64,000 bases of DNA, from the NCBI RefSeq assembly GCF_007489285.1, contig NZ_VLIY01000022.1, positions 1-64,000 of the forward strand. Direction: 5' to 3'. The translations under genes were made by a program, and so were the position numbers. Below the pieces are notes generated by a model. That model did not search any database, had not been told where the DNA came from, and was given only the letters and a program-made list of their open reading frames with translations. Positions 33,461 through 42,231 of the stretch are shown in pieces; position 1 is the stretch's first letter, and each line of letters starts with the position of its first letter. The DNA comes from Skermania sp. ID1734. GTDB taxonomy: Bacteria > Actinomycetota > Actinomycetes > Mycobacteriales > Mycobacteriaceae.

Positions 33461-33474
33461 TAGAACACGTTCTA
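33461..33474. promoter_or_regulatory. KstR-like operator TAGAACACGTTCTA
   Basis: Arms TAGAAC/GTTCTA around a two-base centre fit TnnAACnnGTTnnA, the consensus described for the cholesterol-catabolism repressor KstR of Mycobacterium and Rhodococcus. It sits in the divergent region between the IclR gene and the DUF1214 gene, so it could control both units. Inferred from sequence match only. Confidence 0.6.
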
Positions 33475-33563
33475 TTCTGCGAAGAAGGTTACCGCATAGG
33501 TTCATATTTGTACCAGCGCAAACCTCCGGCCGGGCCAGATCGAGCGAAAGCGGTGCGTAACAC

Positions 33564-34733
33564 GTGGACACCCGAACCGAAGTCACCGATTCTCTGCAGT
33601 CTGCGATCGCGGAGGCAGAGCGACTCATCGCTGCCGCGCCGCACGTGCGCACGGCGCAGGACCTCGCCGAGGGCTACCGCTACCTGGCCGGCGGAATCAT
33701 GGCCACCGTCCATGCCGCATGGGCCGGTGAGCGCGACCATCCGACGTTCATCCAGGGCACCGGGCCGTACATGAAGATGGGCCTGGACAATCCCGACACT
33801 CTCTACTTCGGCACGCGTATCGACGACAAACACGAATACGTCGTGTACGGCAAACGCGGCGGCACCATTGATCTCAGCTTCCAGGTGCTCAGCGGCAATT
33901 ACACCGACACGGGCGTGCCGGAGAGTGTCGTGGCGTTCGACGACCGGGGGATCGACGTGGCCGCCGACGGCAGCTTCCGGATCACCTTCGGGCCCAACAG
34001 TTCTACGGATTTCCAGCTGGCGCCTGGTTCGAGCCAACTAGTGGTGCGCGAAGTCTACGGCGACTGGTCAGCGCCGCGCGGCACGATTCGCATCGAACGT
34101 ACCGACACGCTGGGCACCGCGCCGCCACCGGACACCGTGGAGTCGGCGCAGCGTCGATTCGACCGTGCCGCACGAGGTTTGGTCTCGCGGGTGCACACCT
34201 GGTTGAAGTTTCCGGAGTGGTTCTACCTCAATCTGCCGGCCAACACGATGACGGGGCCGCGGCACACTCCCGGTGGGCTGGCAACGCAATATTCGTCGGC
34301 CGGGCATTACGAGCTGAACGATGATCAGGCGATGATTCTGACCGTCCCGCGGATCGACGTGCCGTACTTGGGTTTTCAGCTCGGCAGCATGTGGTACACG
34401 TCGCTGGACTACGTCAACCACCAGACCTCGCTCAATGCACACCAGGCGCAGGTGGATCCCGACGGAAAGATCCGCCTGATCATCAGCGAGCGCAATCCCG
34501 GCGTCACCAATTGGCTCGAAACCACCGGGCACCGCCGCGGGTTCTTGCAGTTCCGCTGGCAACGGACCAGCCGCCCGCTCACGCCCGAAGACGGACCGGA
34601 AGTGGCCGTCGTCGGCATCGACGAGGTACCTCAGCACTTGCCTTTCTACGAGTCGAACGTGATCAGCCCAGCAGACTTTCGCGCCCGCATCGCCGCCCGC
34701 CAAGCGGCCTTCGCAGATCGGCTGCTCGGATGA
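33564..34733 (+). CDS. DUF1214 family protein
   Basis: A 389-residue protein from a GTG start. The C-terminal half carries DUF1214-type sequence (GGLATQYSSAGHYELNDDQAMI, LGFQLGSMWYTSLDY, SERNPGVTNWLETTGHRRG). No signal peptide is visible. Enzyme activity is not known. Similar proteins lie with a sulfotransferase-like gene in the KstR regulon of M. tuberculosis (Rv3531c-Rv3529c area, from memory). Its stop overlaps the start of the sulfotransferase (ATGA). Confidence 0.85.
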   Translation: MDTRTEVTDSLQSAIAEAERLIAAAPHVRTAQDLAEGYRYLAGGIMATVHAAWAGERDHPTFIQGTGPYMKMGLDNPDTLYFGTRIDDKHEYVVYGKRGGTIDLSFQVLSGNYTDTGVPESVVAFDDRGIDVAADGSFRITFGPNSSTDFQLAPGSSQLVVREVYGDWSAPRGTIRIERTDTLGTAPPPDTVESAQRRFDRAARGLVSRVHTWLKFPEWFYLNLPANTMTGPRHTPGGLATQYSSAGHYELNDDQAMILTVPRIDVPYLGFQLGSMWYTSLDYVNHQTSLNAHQAQVDPDGKIRLIISERNPGVTNWLETTGHRRGFLQFRWQRTSRPLTPEDGPEVAVVGIDEVPQHLPFYESNVISPADFRARIAARQAAFADRLLG

Positions 34734-35887
34734 ACGAGACTCCCACGGTCGGTAGCGTCGAGAGCCTGCACGCCTCCGCCACCAAAATCACCGGTCTGCG
34801 CGACTTCGGCGGCGACGACTACCTGGCCGGACTCCGCCTGCTCGTCGAATCCATGAACTCCGAGGCCGAGCTGACTCCCCTGGGCGCGAAGGTGTTTCGA
34901 GCGTTCTTGCGTGGCGCGCTAGTCGCTCGACTGCTCAGCGAAGCGGGATTCGCGGCGCATCCGGGCCACGCCGAGGTCGCGATCGAGCGGCCCATCTTTG
35001 TGACCGGCTTGCCCCGCACTGGGACCACGGCGCTACACCGCCTGCTCACTGCCGACCCGAACAATCAGGGTCTCGAGATGTGGCTCACCGAGTTTCCCCA
35101 ACCTCGACCGCCGCGGGATACCTGGGTGCAGAACCCGGCCTATACGCGGATAGACGAGGGAATTCGTCAGCACCAGATCGACAATCCGGAATTCATGGGC
35201 GTGCACTTCATGTCGGCGTCCGAGGTCGAGGAGTGCTGGCAGTTGCTGCGCCAGTCGGCGATGTCGGTCTCGTACGAGACACTCGCCTATATTCCGACGT
35301 ACTCGAAGTGGCTTGCGGCCCAAGACTGGACCGGCGCCTACGCCCGGCACCGGCGCAACCTGCAGTTGATCGGCATGCCCGATCAAGAGCGTCGGTGGGT
35401 GCTGAAAAACCCGAGCCATCTCTTCGCGCTCGACGCCTTGATGCACGTGTATCCCGATGCACTGGTGATTCAGACGCACCGTAATGCGCGCACGGCGATG
35501 GCCTCGGCGTGCAGCCTCGCGGAGCACGCCACCCGCGGCTGGTCATCGAAGTTCTGCGGAGACGTCATCGGCCAGACGCAGGCCGATCTGTGGCAGCGCG
35601 GCCTGTCCGCGTTTACCGACGCCCGGAAGCGCTATCCGGCAGCGCAGTTCCTCGATGTCGACTACGGCGACTTCGTGGCGGATCCAATGGGTACCGTCGA
35701 AGGCATCTACCTGTACTTCGACATTCCGATGACTACGTCGGCACACGACGCGATGGCGAGCATGCACTCCGAAAGCACCTCCGGACAACGTAAGCCGGTG
35801 CACCGGTACACACTCGCGGACTTCGGCTTGACCGAGGCCGACATCGATGCCCGGTTCGGCTCTCTGGTTTCAACCCGGCCATCATGA
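34730..35887 (+). CDS. PAPS-type sulfotransferase (Sulfotransfer_3 / Stf3-like)
   Basis: A 385-residue protein. The 5'-phosphosulfate loop is GLPRTGTT (93-100) after RPIFVT. The 3'-phosphate motif is THRNARTAMAS (249-259), preceded by KNPSHLFALDAL. These fit enzymes that move sulfate from PAPS to a hydroxyl or amine. The acceptor is unknown; a lipid or sterol-derived molecule is possible given the KstR-like box. PAPS synthesis (cysDNC) and PAP removal (cysQ) are encoded just across the divergent promoter. The start overlaps the DUF1214 stop. Confidence 0.88.
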   Translation: MNETPTVGSVESLHASATKITGLRDFGGDDYLAGLRLLVESMNSEAELTPLGAKVFRAFLRGALVARLLSEAGFAAHPGHAEVAIERPIFVTGLPRTGTTALHRLLTADPNNQGLEMWLTEFPQPRPPRDTWVQNPAYTRIDEGIRQHQIDNPEFMGVHFMSASEVEECWQLLRQSAMSVSYETLAYIPTYSKWLAAQDWTGAYARHRRNLQLIGMPDQERRWVLKNPSHLFALDALMHVYPDALVIQTHRNARTAMASACSLAEHATRGWSSKFCGDVIGQTQADLWQRGLSAFTDARKRYPAAQFLDVDYGDFVADPMGTVEGIYLYFDIPMTTSAHDAMASMHSESTSGQRKPVHRYTLADFGLTEADIDARFGSLVSTRPS

Positions 35888-36091
35888 ACCCATGACGGCC
35901 AGCGCCTCGTCGGGGTCGACACCGTTGAGCCGGTAGCAGTGCTCGAAGGCGTCTCGGCGCTGGCTGCGCGGCCATTCGTTGAGCACCTGCGGCCCGTAGT
36001 GGCGGGTGTTGCGTAGCTGCCATACGTCACCGATATGGCGGACGGTGAATCCGCGCCGCGGCACGAAAGCCAATACAGGTGGTTGCGACAT
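35882..36091 (-). CDS. Small conserved-looking hypothetical protein
   Basis: A 69-residue protein from the ATG at 36091 (a longer frame reaches 36193). It is compact, basic and aromatic (FVPRRGFTVRHIGDVWQLRN, DAFEHCYRLNGVDPDEAL) and without membrane segments. Its stop lies within the last codons of the sulfotransferase gene, a six-base convergent overlap. I do not recognise a family. Confidence 0.6.
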   Translation of the reverse strand: MSQPPVLAFVPRRGFTVRHIGDVWQLRNTRHYGPQVLNEWPRSQRRDAFEHCYRLNGVDPDEALAVMGS

Positions 36092-36192
36092 CCTGAGCCT
36101 CCTCGATTCGCTCGTTGATCGCGACTCTGGCACAGGGCACCGACAAGTTTTCCGCGGCGGCTTTGGGTCGGCGGGCGTGCTGCCGGGCGTCA

Positions 36193-36243
36193 CCTAGTCG
36201 AATTCGACGTCCGAAGCGCCGAATTGGGTCGAATTCGACTAGG
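36193..36243. repeat. 51-bp hairpin element A1 at the 3' end of the DUF559 gene
   Basis: Perfect 16-bp arms CCTAGTCGAATTCGAC (36193-36208) and its complement (36228-36243), with a 19-base centre. The stop codon TAG of the DUF559 gene (36239-36241, minus strand) lies in the second arm. A similar copy (A2) lies on the other side of the gene. Confidence 0.8.
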
Positions 36244-37099
36244 TCGTCGTGCCGACCCAACCGCCGCGTCGCAATCCGACGTCAACGCGTGCGATCAACT
36301 CGTGCGGATGGCGAGTGACCAGTTCTTTCGTCGCTGTGATGACGTCCCAACCCGACCGCGCGAGACGGTTCTCGCGCCGCACATCTCGGGCATACTGCGC
36401 TCGCTCGCGGTGATGGTCACCCTGATACTCGACGGCGACTCGATATGCAGGCCAAGCCATGTCGACCTTCGCCAAAATTTCACCGTTGGGACCATGGAAC
36501 ATGTACTGCGTAGCGGGCCGCGGAAAACCTGCGCGAACGAGCAGCAGCCGGGTTTTCGTCTCCCACGGCGAATCGGCTCCGGCGTCAGCGAACTCGACCA
36601 CTGTGTGGACTTGCGCGCTTCCACGCGCCCGAGGTCGCAAACACTCGAGAATGCGTTTCGGGTCGCAGAGAGCTAGGTTGCACAGGCCGTCAACTGCAGC
36701 AATCGCGTCATCGAGTTCTAGCGTGCGGGCCAAGTCGTATGCGGTCCGGGCGTGCGTGGTCAATTCGTAGCCAAAAACATCGACATACTCGTCCGGACGC
36801 AGAAAGTCGTAGCGAAATCGCACGCCCGCTCGCCGGCGAGCGACGGCAGGCAAGATGACCTCTGGAATAGCGTTGTCGGGTATGTAGCGGTACCCATGCA
36901 ACGCAGCGGCCGACCAACCGCTGAGGACGCCCGTCGGATGTGCGACGCCGAGCGCTTTGCTTTGCATGGCGAAATCAATCTGCTGATCGGCACGGACATA
37001 TATCCCCGGCAGCACTCTGCGGTAGTCGCGTGCAATTGCTCGCTCACTCATCAGAGTGAGTAGTTTTGCGCGCCGGATCGGCCCAACCGGAAGCTTCAC
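36239..37099 (-). CDS. AbiEi-like winged helix plus DUF559 (Vsr-fold) nuclease-like protein, copy 1
   Basis: A 286-residue protein from the GTG at 37099, which follows GGGGGA. An ATG at 37144 would put the start inside a flanking repeat. The N terminus is an AbiEi-type wHTH with VLPGIYVRADQ. The C-terminal domain has the PD-(D/E)xK-like pattern E (SPWETKTRLLL), D (ILAKVDMAW) and E-x-Q (AVEYQGDHHRE), then RRENRLARSGWDVI. The base composition looks lower in G+C than its neighbours. It is bounded on both sides by ~50-bp hairpins. A paralogue is at 55924. Role unknown; no toxin partner is adjacent. Confidence 0.85.
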   Translation of the reverse strand: MKLPVGPIRRAKLLTLMSERAIARDYRRVLPGIYVRADQQIDFAMQSKALGVAHPTGVLSGWSAAALHGYRYIPDNAIPEVILPAVARRRAGVRFRYDFLRPDEYVDVFGYELTTHARTAYDLARTLELDDAIAAVDGLCNLALCDPKRILECLRPRARGSAQVHTVVEFADAGADSPWETKTRLLLVRAGFPRPATQYMFHGPNGEILAKVDMAWPAYRVAVEYQGDHHRERAQYARDVRRENRLARSGWDVITATKELVTRHPHELIARVDVGLRRGGWVGTTT

Positions 37100-37119
37100 G
37101 AAAGTCCCCCACTTTCGAG

Positions 37120-37168
37120 CTAGTCGAATTCGACGCCCCCGCATCGAACTGTGTCGAAAAAGACTAGG
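37120..37168. repeat. 49-bp hairpin element A2 at the 5' end of the DUF559 gene
   Basis: CTAGTCGAATTCGAC (37120-37134) pairs imperfectly with GTCGAAAAAGACTAGG (37153-37168). The first 16 bases (CTAGTCGAATTCGACG) are identical to element A1 in the same direction, and the closing GACTAGG is shared. So the DUF559 gene lies between two directly repeated hairpins. Confidence 0.75.
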
Positions 37169-37267
37169 CCATGAACTGGCACTTCCGATATTCGGTCTAC
37201 AAATAATCTACGGCGACGGATTAAGGTAGGGAGACGAAGATTTCACGCTGACCAGGAGCACGATGCC

Positions 37268-38059
37268 ATGACCGCCACCAATGAGCAGACCTACCAAACC
37301 ATCGCCGTCGAGCGCCGCGATCGCGTGGCGGTCCTGCGCCTGAACCGCCCGGAGGCCTTGAACGCACTCAACAGCCAACTCATGGCGGAGGTTATCGAGG
37401 CGACGAAGGCATTCGACCGCGACCCCGAGGTCGGCGCGATCGTCGTGACCGGGTCCGAAAAGGCCTTTGCCGCGGGCGCGGACATCAAGGAAATGTCCTC
37501 GAAGGCCTACATGGACGCCTACCTCGATGACTGGTTCGCCGCCTGGGATTCCTTTGCCCAACTTCGCAAACCGACGATTGCCGCGGTGTCCGGGTATGCG
37601 CTGGGTGGCGGCTGCGAGCTGGCCATGATGTGCGACATCCTCATCGCCGCCGATAACGCCAAGTTCGGCCAGCCGGAGATCAAGCTCGGGGTCATCCCGG
37701 GCATCGGCGGATCGCAGCGCCTGACGCGCGCCGTCGGCAAGGCCAAGGCGATGGATCTCTGCCTCACCGGCCGGATGATGGACGCCGAGGAAGCCGAACG
37801 CGCCGGCCTGGTGGCGCGCATTGTGCCGGCTGCCGAATTGATGGACGTCGCACTTGATGTCGCGACCCAAATCGCCGGCATGTCGCTGCCGATCGTCATG
37901 ATGGCCAAGGAAGCGGTGAGCCGCTCTTTCGAGACGACATTGACCGAGGGAGTTCGCTTCGAGCGCAGGCTCTTTCATTCCACATTCGCCACCGAGGACC
38001 AGAAGGAAGGCATGGCCGCGTTCATCGAGAAGCGCAAGCCGACCTTCAGCAACCGGTGA
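37268..38059 (+). CDS. Enoyl-CoA hydratase (EchA8-like)
   Basis: Hydrates 2-enoyl-CoA in beta-oxidation. It is 263 residues of the crotonase fold. Catalytic Glu117 is in GGGCELAM and Glu137 in GQPEIKLG. The oxyanion-hole region [10 protein letters not shown] and the C-terminal [17 protein letters not shown] closely resemble M. tuberculosis EchA8. It is followed by a MarR gene in the same direction. Confidence 0.94.
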   Translation: MTATNEQTYQTIAVERRDRVAVLRLNRPEALNALNSQLMAEVIEATKAFDRDPEVGAIVVTGSEKAFAAGADIKEMSSKAYMDAYLDDWFAAWDSFAQLRKPTIAAVSGYALGGGCELAMMCDILIAADNAKFGQPEIKLGVIPGIGGSQRLTRAVGKAKAMDLCLTGRMMDAEEAERAGLVARIVPAAELMDVALDVATQIAGMSLPIVMMAKEAVSRSFETTLTEGVRFERRLFHSTFATEDQKEGMAAFIEKRKPTFSNR

Positions 38060-38092
38060 TTGGCGAGCTACTTCTCGTGGGATGATCAGACC

Positions 38093-38647
38093 ATGACGAC
38101 GCCGTCGGAGAAGCGCAAACCCGCTGCGCTACCACTGGATCCGATCGCCGAGGCGCATCGGCAGTGGGTAACGCACGGGTGGGGCGATGTCGCCGACGGC
38201 ATGGCGGCGGTCACCTCGATCATGCGTGCGCAACAGATCATGCTCGCGCGGGTCGACGAGGTGCTCAAACCGACGGGACTGACCTTCGCCCGCTACGAGT
38301 TGCTGGCGCTGTTGAACTTCACTCGCACCGGTGCGCTGCCGATGGCGAAAGCGAGTGCGCGCCTACAGGTTCACCCGACAAGCGTGACCAATGCGGTGGA
38401 CCGCTTGGAGACGGCCGGTCTGGTCAAGCGGGTTCCGCATCCGAGCGACCGCCGCGCCACGCTCATCGAAATCACCGACGACGGCAGGCAACTGGTGCAG
38501 TCGGCCACCGAGAAGCTGAATGAGCACGTGTTCGCGAGCCCCGGTATCGATGCGGGCCAAATCCGCAGCCTCATCCAGGTGCTCGCCGAACTGCGTCATG
38601 CCGCAGGAGACTTCGAGCATCCCGCCGCCGAAGCCCCCTGGCGCTAA
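38093..38647 (+). CDS. MarR-family transcriptional regulator
   Basis: A 184-residue regulator with the MarR winged helix: RYELLALLNFTRTGALPMAKA, then the recognition helix VHPTSVTNAVDRLETAGL and wing PHPSDRRATLIEITDDG. The ATG at 38093 is 34 bases after the hydratase stop, so the two are probably co-transcribed. It converges on mmsB with a four-base overlap. Likely targets are the flanking fatty acid/valine genes (inference). Confidence 0.92.
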   Translation: MTTPSEKRKPAALPLDPIAEAHRQWVTHGWGDVADGMAAVTSIMRAQQIMLARVDEVLKPTGLTFARYELLALLNFTRTGALPMAKASARLQVHPTSVTNAVDRLETAGLVKRVPHPSDRRATLIEITDDGRQLVQSATEKLNEHVFASPGIDAGQIRSLIQVLAELRHAAGDFEHPAAEAPWR

Positions 38648-39552
38648 CTCTTGGAACGCTCGCGGATGTCGTTGATGATCGCCGAAAAGTCCAGCCCGCC
38701 ACCGCTGTCCTCGCGGAAGCGGTGATAAATCTCCTTGGCGAGCAGGCCTAGCTGGCCGTCGACCCCGTTGGCCTGCAATGCATTCGCGGCCAGTCCCAGG
38801 TCCTTGTCCATCAACGCCGTGGCGAAACCAGGCTGGTAATCGTTGTTGGCCGGACTGGTCGGCACCGGCCCCGGCACCGGGCAGTACGACGTGAGCGACC
38901 AGCACTGCGCCGACGCAGTGGATGCGACATCGTAAAAGGCCTGGTGCGTCAGCCCGAGCTTCTCCCCCAGCACGAATGCCTCGCTGATCCCGATCATGGA
39001 GATGGCAAGCACCATGTTGTTGCAGATCTTCGCGGCCTGGCCGACACCGGCACCGCCACAGTGAACCACCTTCTTGCCCATCACTTCCAGCAGTGGCAGC
39101 GCCGCCGTAAAGTCCTCCTCGGCACCGCCGACCATGAACGTCAGTGTTCCAGCAGCAGCCCCGGCGACCCCACCGGAAACCGGGGCGTCCAACGCGCGAT
39201 GGCCGGCCGCAACGGCAAGTTCGGCCGCGGCGCGCGCGTCGGCCACGTCGATGGTGGAGCAATCGACGAACAGCGTTCCCGGTGCGGCCGCCGACAGCAG
39301 GCCGCCGTTGTAGAGATCGAGCACGTGTTTGCCGCTGGGCAGCATGGTGATCACGACGCTGGCCGCCGCTGCCTCGGTCGCCGAGCCGACCACCTCAACG
39401 CCGTCGCGCTGCGCCTGCTCGAGCGCGGCCGGCACGAGGTCGAACCCGAGAACCTGGTATCCGGCGCGAGCAAGGTTCGCCGCCATCGGCCCACCCATGT
39501 GACCGAGGCCGAGGAAACCCACTTGCTTGAGCTTGTCGCCTGACCTAATCAT
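38644..39552 (-). CDS. mmsB: 3-hydroxyisobutyrate dehydrogenase
   Basis: Oxidises 3-hydroxyisobutyrate to methylmalonate semialdehyde in valine breakdown. It is 302 residues, with a GLGHMGGPMA nucleotide motif (15-24), PVSGGVAGAAAGTL and the catalytic Lys segment GAGVGQAAKICNNM. The ribosome site GAGGAGGAG is strong. It is last in the acd-mmsA-hydrolase-mmsB row. Confidence 0.94.
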   Translation of the reverse strand: MIRSGDKLKQVGFLGLGHMGGPMAANLARAGYQVLGFDLVPAALEQAQRDGVEVVGSATEAAAASVVITMLPSGKHVLDLYNGGLLSAAAPGTLFVDCSTIDVADARAAAELAVAAGHRALDAPVSGGVAGAAAGTLTFMVGGAEEDFTAALPLLEVMGKKVVHCGGAGVGQAAKICNNMVLAISMIGISEAFVLGEKLGLTHQAFYDVASTASAQCWSLTSYCPVPGPVPTSPANNDYQPGFATALMDKDLGLAANALQANGVDGQLGLLAKEIYHRFREDSGGGLDFSAIINDIRERSKS

Positions 39553-39613
39553 TCGGCTCCTCCTCGCTCCGCTCCTCGCGCGTCCCGCGCTGCGATGCTC
39601 ACTCGTCGTCGCC

Positions 39614-40681
39614 TCATCGCTGCCCCTCCCGAACTGTTGGTACCAAACCTAATTCGTTGTCGTCACGCTCGGCGAAGTAGTGCGCGACCATGTCGTCGCC
39701 GACTTCCTCCAATGTCGGCGGCGACCACCGCGGGTTGCGGTCCTTGTCGATCACCTGCGCCCGGATGCCCTCGAAGAAATCCGAAGAGGCCAAGCAGGCC
39801 AACGAGACCCGGTACTCGTCGTTGAGCACGGTCTCCAGATCGGCGGCTTCCCGCGCCCGCCGCAGCGACCGCAGCGCCACCTTCACCGCAGTCGGTGATT
39901 TGGACAGGATTGCGTCGGCGGTGTCGGGCTGACCGTTGCGGCGCAGTCGCGCGACGATTATCTCGACGGTATCGGCGCTGTAGCACTCGTCGATCCAGTC
40001 GCGGTCATCGGACAACGCCGACTCCGGCGGATCCTGCGCGAAGCGGCCGATCGCGTCGTCCGCCGGCTGGTCTTCCAACGCCCGCAACAACTCCGGTATG
40101 TCGGCGACGGGTACGAAGTGATCGGCGAAGCCGGCGACGATCGCGTCGCCCGGGCCGAGGCGGGTCGTGGTCAGCGCCATGTGAGTACCGAGTTCGCCGG
40201 GTCCATGCGCCATCAGGTAGGTGCCGCCCACATCGGGCACGAACCCGATACCGACCTCTGGCATCGCCAAGGCCGACCGTTCGGTGACGATCCGGTGGCT
40301 GCCATGGGCGGATACTCCGATTCCACCGCCCATGACCAGGCCGTCCATGACCGCAACGTACGGCTTCGGATAGCTCGCGATCATGGCGTTGAGGATGTAC
40401 TCGTCACGCCAGAACTCCCGCGACGCCGCGCCGCCGGATTTGGCGTCGTGATAGATCGACACGATGTCACCACCGGCGCACAGGCCGCGCTCGCCCGCAC
40501 CAGTGATGACGATCGTCTCAACGTCGGAGTCTTGTCCCCACTCCGTTAACGCCTCGGTAATGCGGTGCACCATCGAGTGATTGAGTGCGTTGATCGCCTT
40601 GGGCCGGTTCAGCGTAAGGTGGCCGACGCGTCCTCGACGCTCGATGAGTACCTCGGCCGCACCATTGTCCGTAGCAGTCAT
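39614..40681 (-). CDS. 3-hydroxyisobutyryl-CoA hydrolase
   Basis: Releases 3-hydroxyisobutyrate from its CoA ester in valine catabolism. It is 355 residues, longer than ordinary crotonases, with LCAGGDIVSIYHDAKSGG, MGGGIGVSAHGSHRIVTE and MPEVGIGFVPDVGGTYLM, all typical of HIBCH proteins (EchA9 in mycobacteria). It is seven bases after mmsA, in a complete valine pathway set. Confidence 0.92.
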   Translation of the reverse strand: MTATDNGAAEVLIERRGRVGHLTLNRPKAINALNHSMVHRITEALTEWGQDSDVETIVITGAGERGLCAGGDIVSIYHDAKSGGAASREFWRDEYILNAMIASYPKPYVAVMDGLVMGGGIGVSAHGSHRIVTERSALAMPEVGIGFVPDVGGTYLMAHGPGELGTHMALTTTRLGPGDAIVAGFADHFVPVADIPELLRALEDQPADDAIGRFAQDPPESALSDDRDWIDECYSADTVEIIVARLRRNGQPDTADAILSKSPTAVKVALRSLRRAREAADLETVLNDEYRVSLACLASSDFFEGIRAQVIDKDRNPRWSPPTLEEVGDDMVAHYFAERDDNELGLVPTVREGQR

Positions 40682-40688
40682 TACCGCC

Positions 40689-42218
40689 CTAGTCCATCGT
40701 CGGGATGACGAAGTGATCGGTCCCGCTCTGCTCCACGGCGCTCTCGCGGATGCCGACCGGCCAGCGCTGCGTCACGGTCTTGGTCTTGGTGTAGAACCGG
40801 ATCGAGTCGGGTCCGTGCTGATTCAGATCGCCGAAGCCGGAGGCCTTCCAGCCGCCGAAGGTGTGGTAGGCGATCGGCACCGGGATGGGCACATTGATAC
40901 CGACCATGCCCACCTGGACCCGGCTGGCAAAGTCACGCGCCGCGTCACCGTCGCGGGTGAAAATCGCTACCCCGTTGCCGAATTCGTGATCGCTCGGCAG
41001 GGCGAGCGCTTCCTCGTAACTGTGTGCGCGCACCACCGACAGCACCGGCCCGAAGATTTCTTCCTGGTAGATCCGCATGTCCGGCGTCACGCGGTCGAAA
41101 AGGGTAGCGCCAGTGAAGAAGCCGCCCTCCGCGCCATCGACCTTGAAGCCCCTGCCGTCGACGACGAGTTCCGCGCCCTCGTCCACGCCGATCTGCACGT
41201 ACTTGTTGACCCGTTCGACCGCGTCGGCGCTGACCAACGGCCCGAAGTCCACGCCCTTTTCATCTGAGCGTCCGACGTTGAGCTTGTGCACCCGCTCGGT
41301 CAGCTTGGCCACCAGCTTGTTTGCGGTGTCCTCGCCGACCGGGACGGCGACCGAGATGGCCATGCAGCGCTCGCCGGCGGAACCGTACCCCGCGCCGACC
41401 AACTGATCCGCAACGTCATCCAAATCGGCGTCGGGCATGACTACCGCGTGATTCTTTGCCCCGCCGAAGCATTGGGCCCGCTTGCCGTGCGCATTGGCAG
41501 TCTCGTAGATGTACTTGGCGATCGGTGTCGAACCGACGAATCCGACGGCCTTGACACGCTCGTCGGTGAGCAGCGCGTCGACGGCTTCCTTGTCGCCGTT
41601 GACCACATTGAACACGCCGGCGGGCAGGCCGGCCTCGAGGAAGAGCTCGGCGAGCCGCAGCGGCACCGAGGGGTCGCGTTCCGACGGCTTAAGAACGAAT
41701 GCGTTTCCGCATGCCAGCGCGGGGCCCGCCTTCCACAGCGGGATCATGGCGGGGAAGTTGAACGGGGTGATACCGGCGACCACGCCGAGCGGTTGCCGCA
41801 TCGAGTAGACATCGATACCGCTGCCGGCGCTCTCGGTGTATTCGCCCTTGATCAAATGCGGGATGCCGGTGGCGAACTCGATGACGTCGAGCCCGCGGAC
41901 GATGTCACCGCGCGCATCGGGCAGCGTCTTGCCGTGCTCGGAGGAGAGCAATGCGGCCAGCGAGTCCATCTCGTCCTGGACAAGCGTGATGAACTTCATC
42001 AGCACCCGGGCACGCCGCTGCGGGTTGTACGACGCCCATTCGCGCTGCGCCTCAGCGGCGTTCGCGACCACCGCAGCGACTTCGTCGGTGCTGGCGAGCG
42101 CCACCCGGGCCTGCACCTGACCGGCGTTCGGGTCATACACGTCGCCGAAGCGGCCGGATGTGCCAGCGACCCGTTGCCCGCCGATGAAGTGCGGAATCTC
42201 GCGAATATTGTCAGTCAT
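40689..42218 (-). CDS. mmsA: Methylmalonate-semialdehyde dehydrogenase (CoA-acylating)
   Basis: Converts methylmalonate semialdehyde to propionyl-CoA with NAD+ and CoA. It is 509 residues. The catalytic Cys285 is in GSAGERCMAIS, with FVGSTPIAKYIYE and the ITPFNFPAMIPLWKAGPALA segment. It lies 13 bases after the acyl-CoA dehydrogenase gene. Confidence 0.95.
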   Translation of the reverse strand: MTDNIREIPHFIGGQRVAGTSGRFGDVYDPNAGQVQARVALASTDEVAAVVANAAEAQREWASYNPQRRARVLMKFITLVQDEMDSLAALLSSEHGKTLPDARGDIVRGLDVIEFATGIPHLIKGEYTESAGSGIDVYSMRQPLGVVAGITPFNFPAMIPLWKAGPALACGNAFVLKPSERDPSVPLRLAELFLEAGLPAGVFNVVNGDKEAVDALLTDERVKAVGFVGSTPIAKYIYETANAHGKRAQCFGGAKNHAVVMPDADLDDVADQLVGAGYGSAGERCMAISVAVPVGEDTANKLVAKLTERVHKLNVGRSDEKGVDFGPLVSADAVERVNKYVQIGVDEGAELVVDGRGFKVDGAEGGFFTGATLFDRVTPDMRIYQEEIFGPVLSVVRAHSYEEALALPSDHEFGNGVAIFTRDGDAARDFASRVQVGMVGINVPIPVPIAYHTFGGWKASGFGDLNQHGPDSIRFYTKTKTVTQRWPVGIRESAVEQSGTDHFVIPTMD

Positions 42219-42231
42219 TGGTCGAACCCCT

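Noticed and set aside
39553-39613. GAGGAGCGGAGCGAGGAGGAG-rich stretch upstream of mmsB considered as a repeat element
   Set aside because: It is short and sufficiently explained as a purine-rich ribosome binding region; no second copy is seen in the window.
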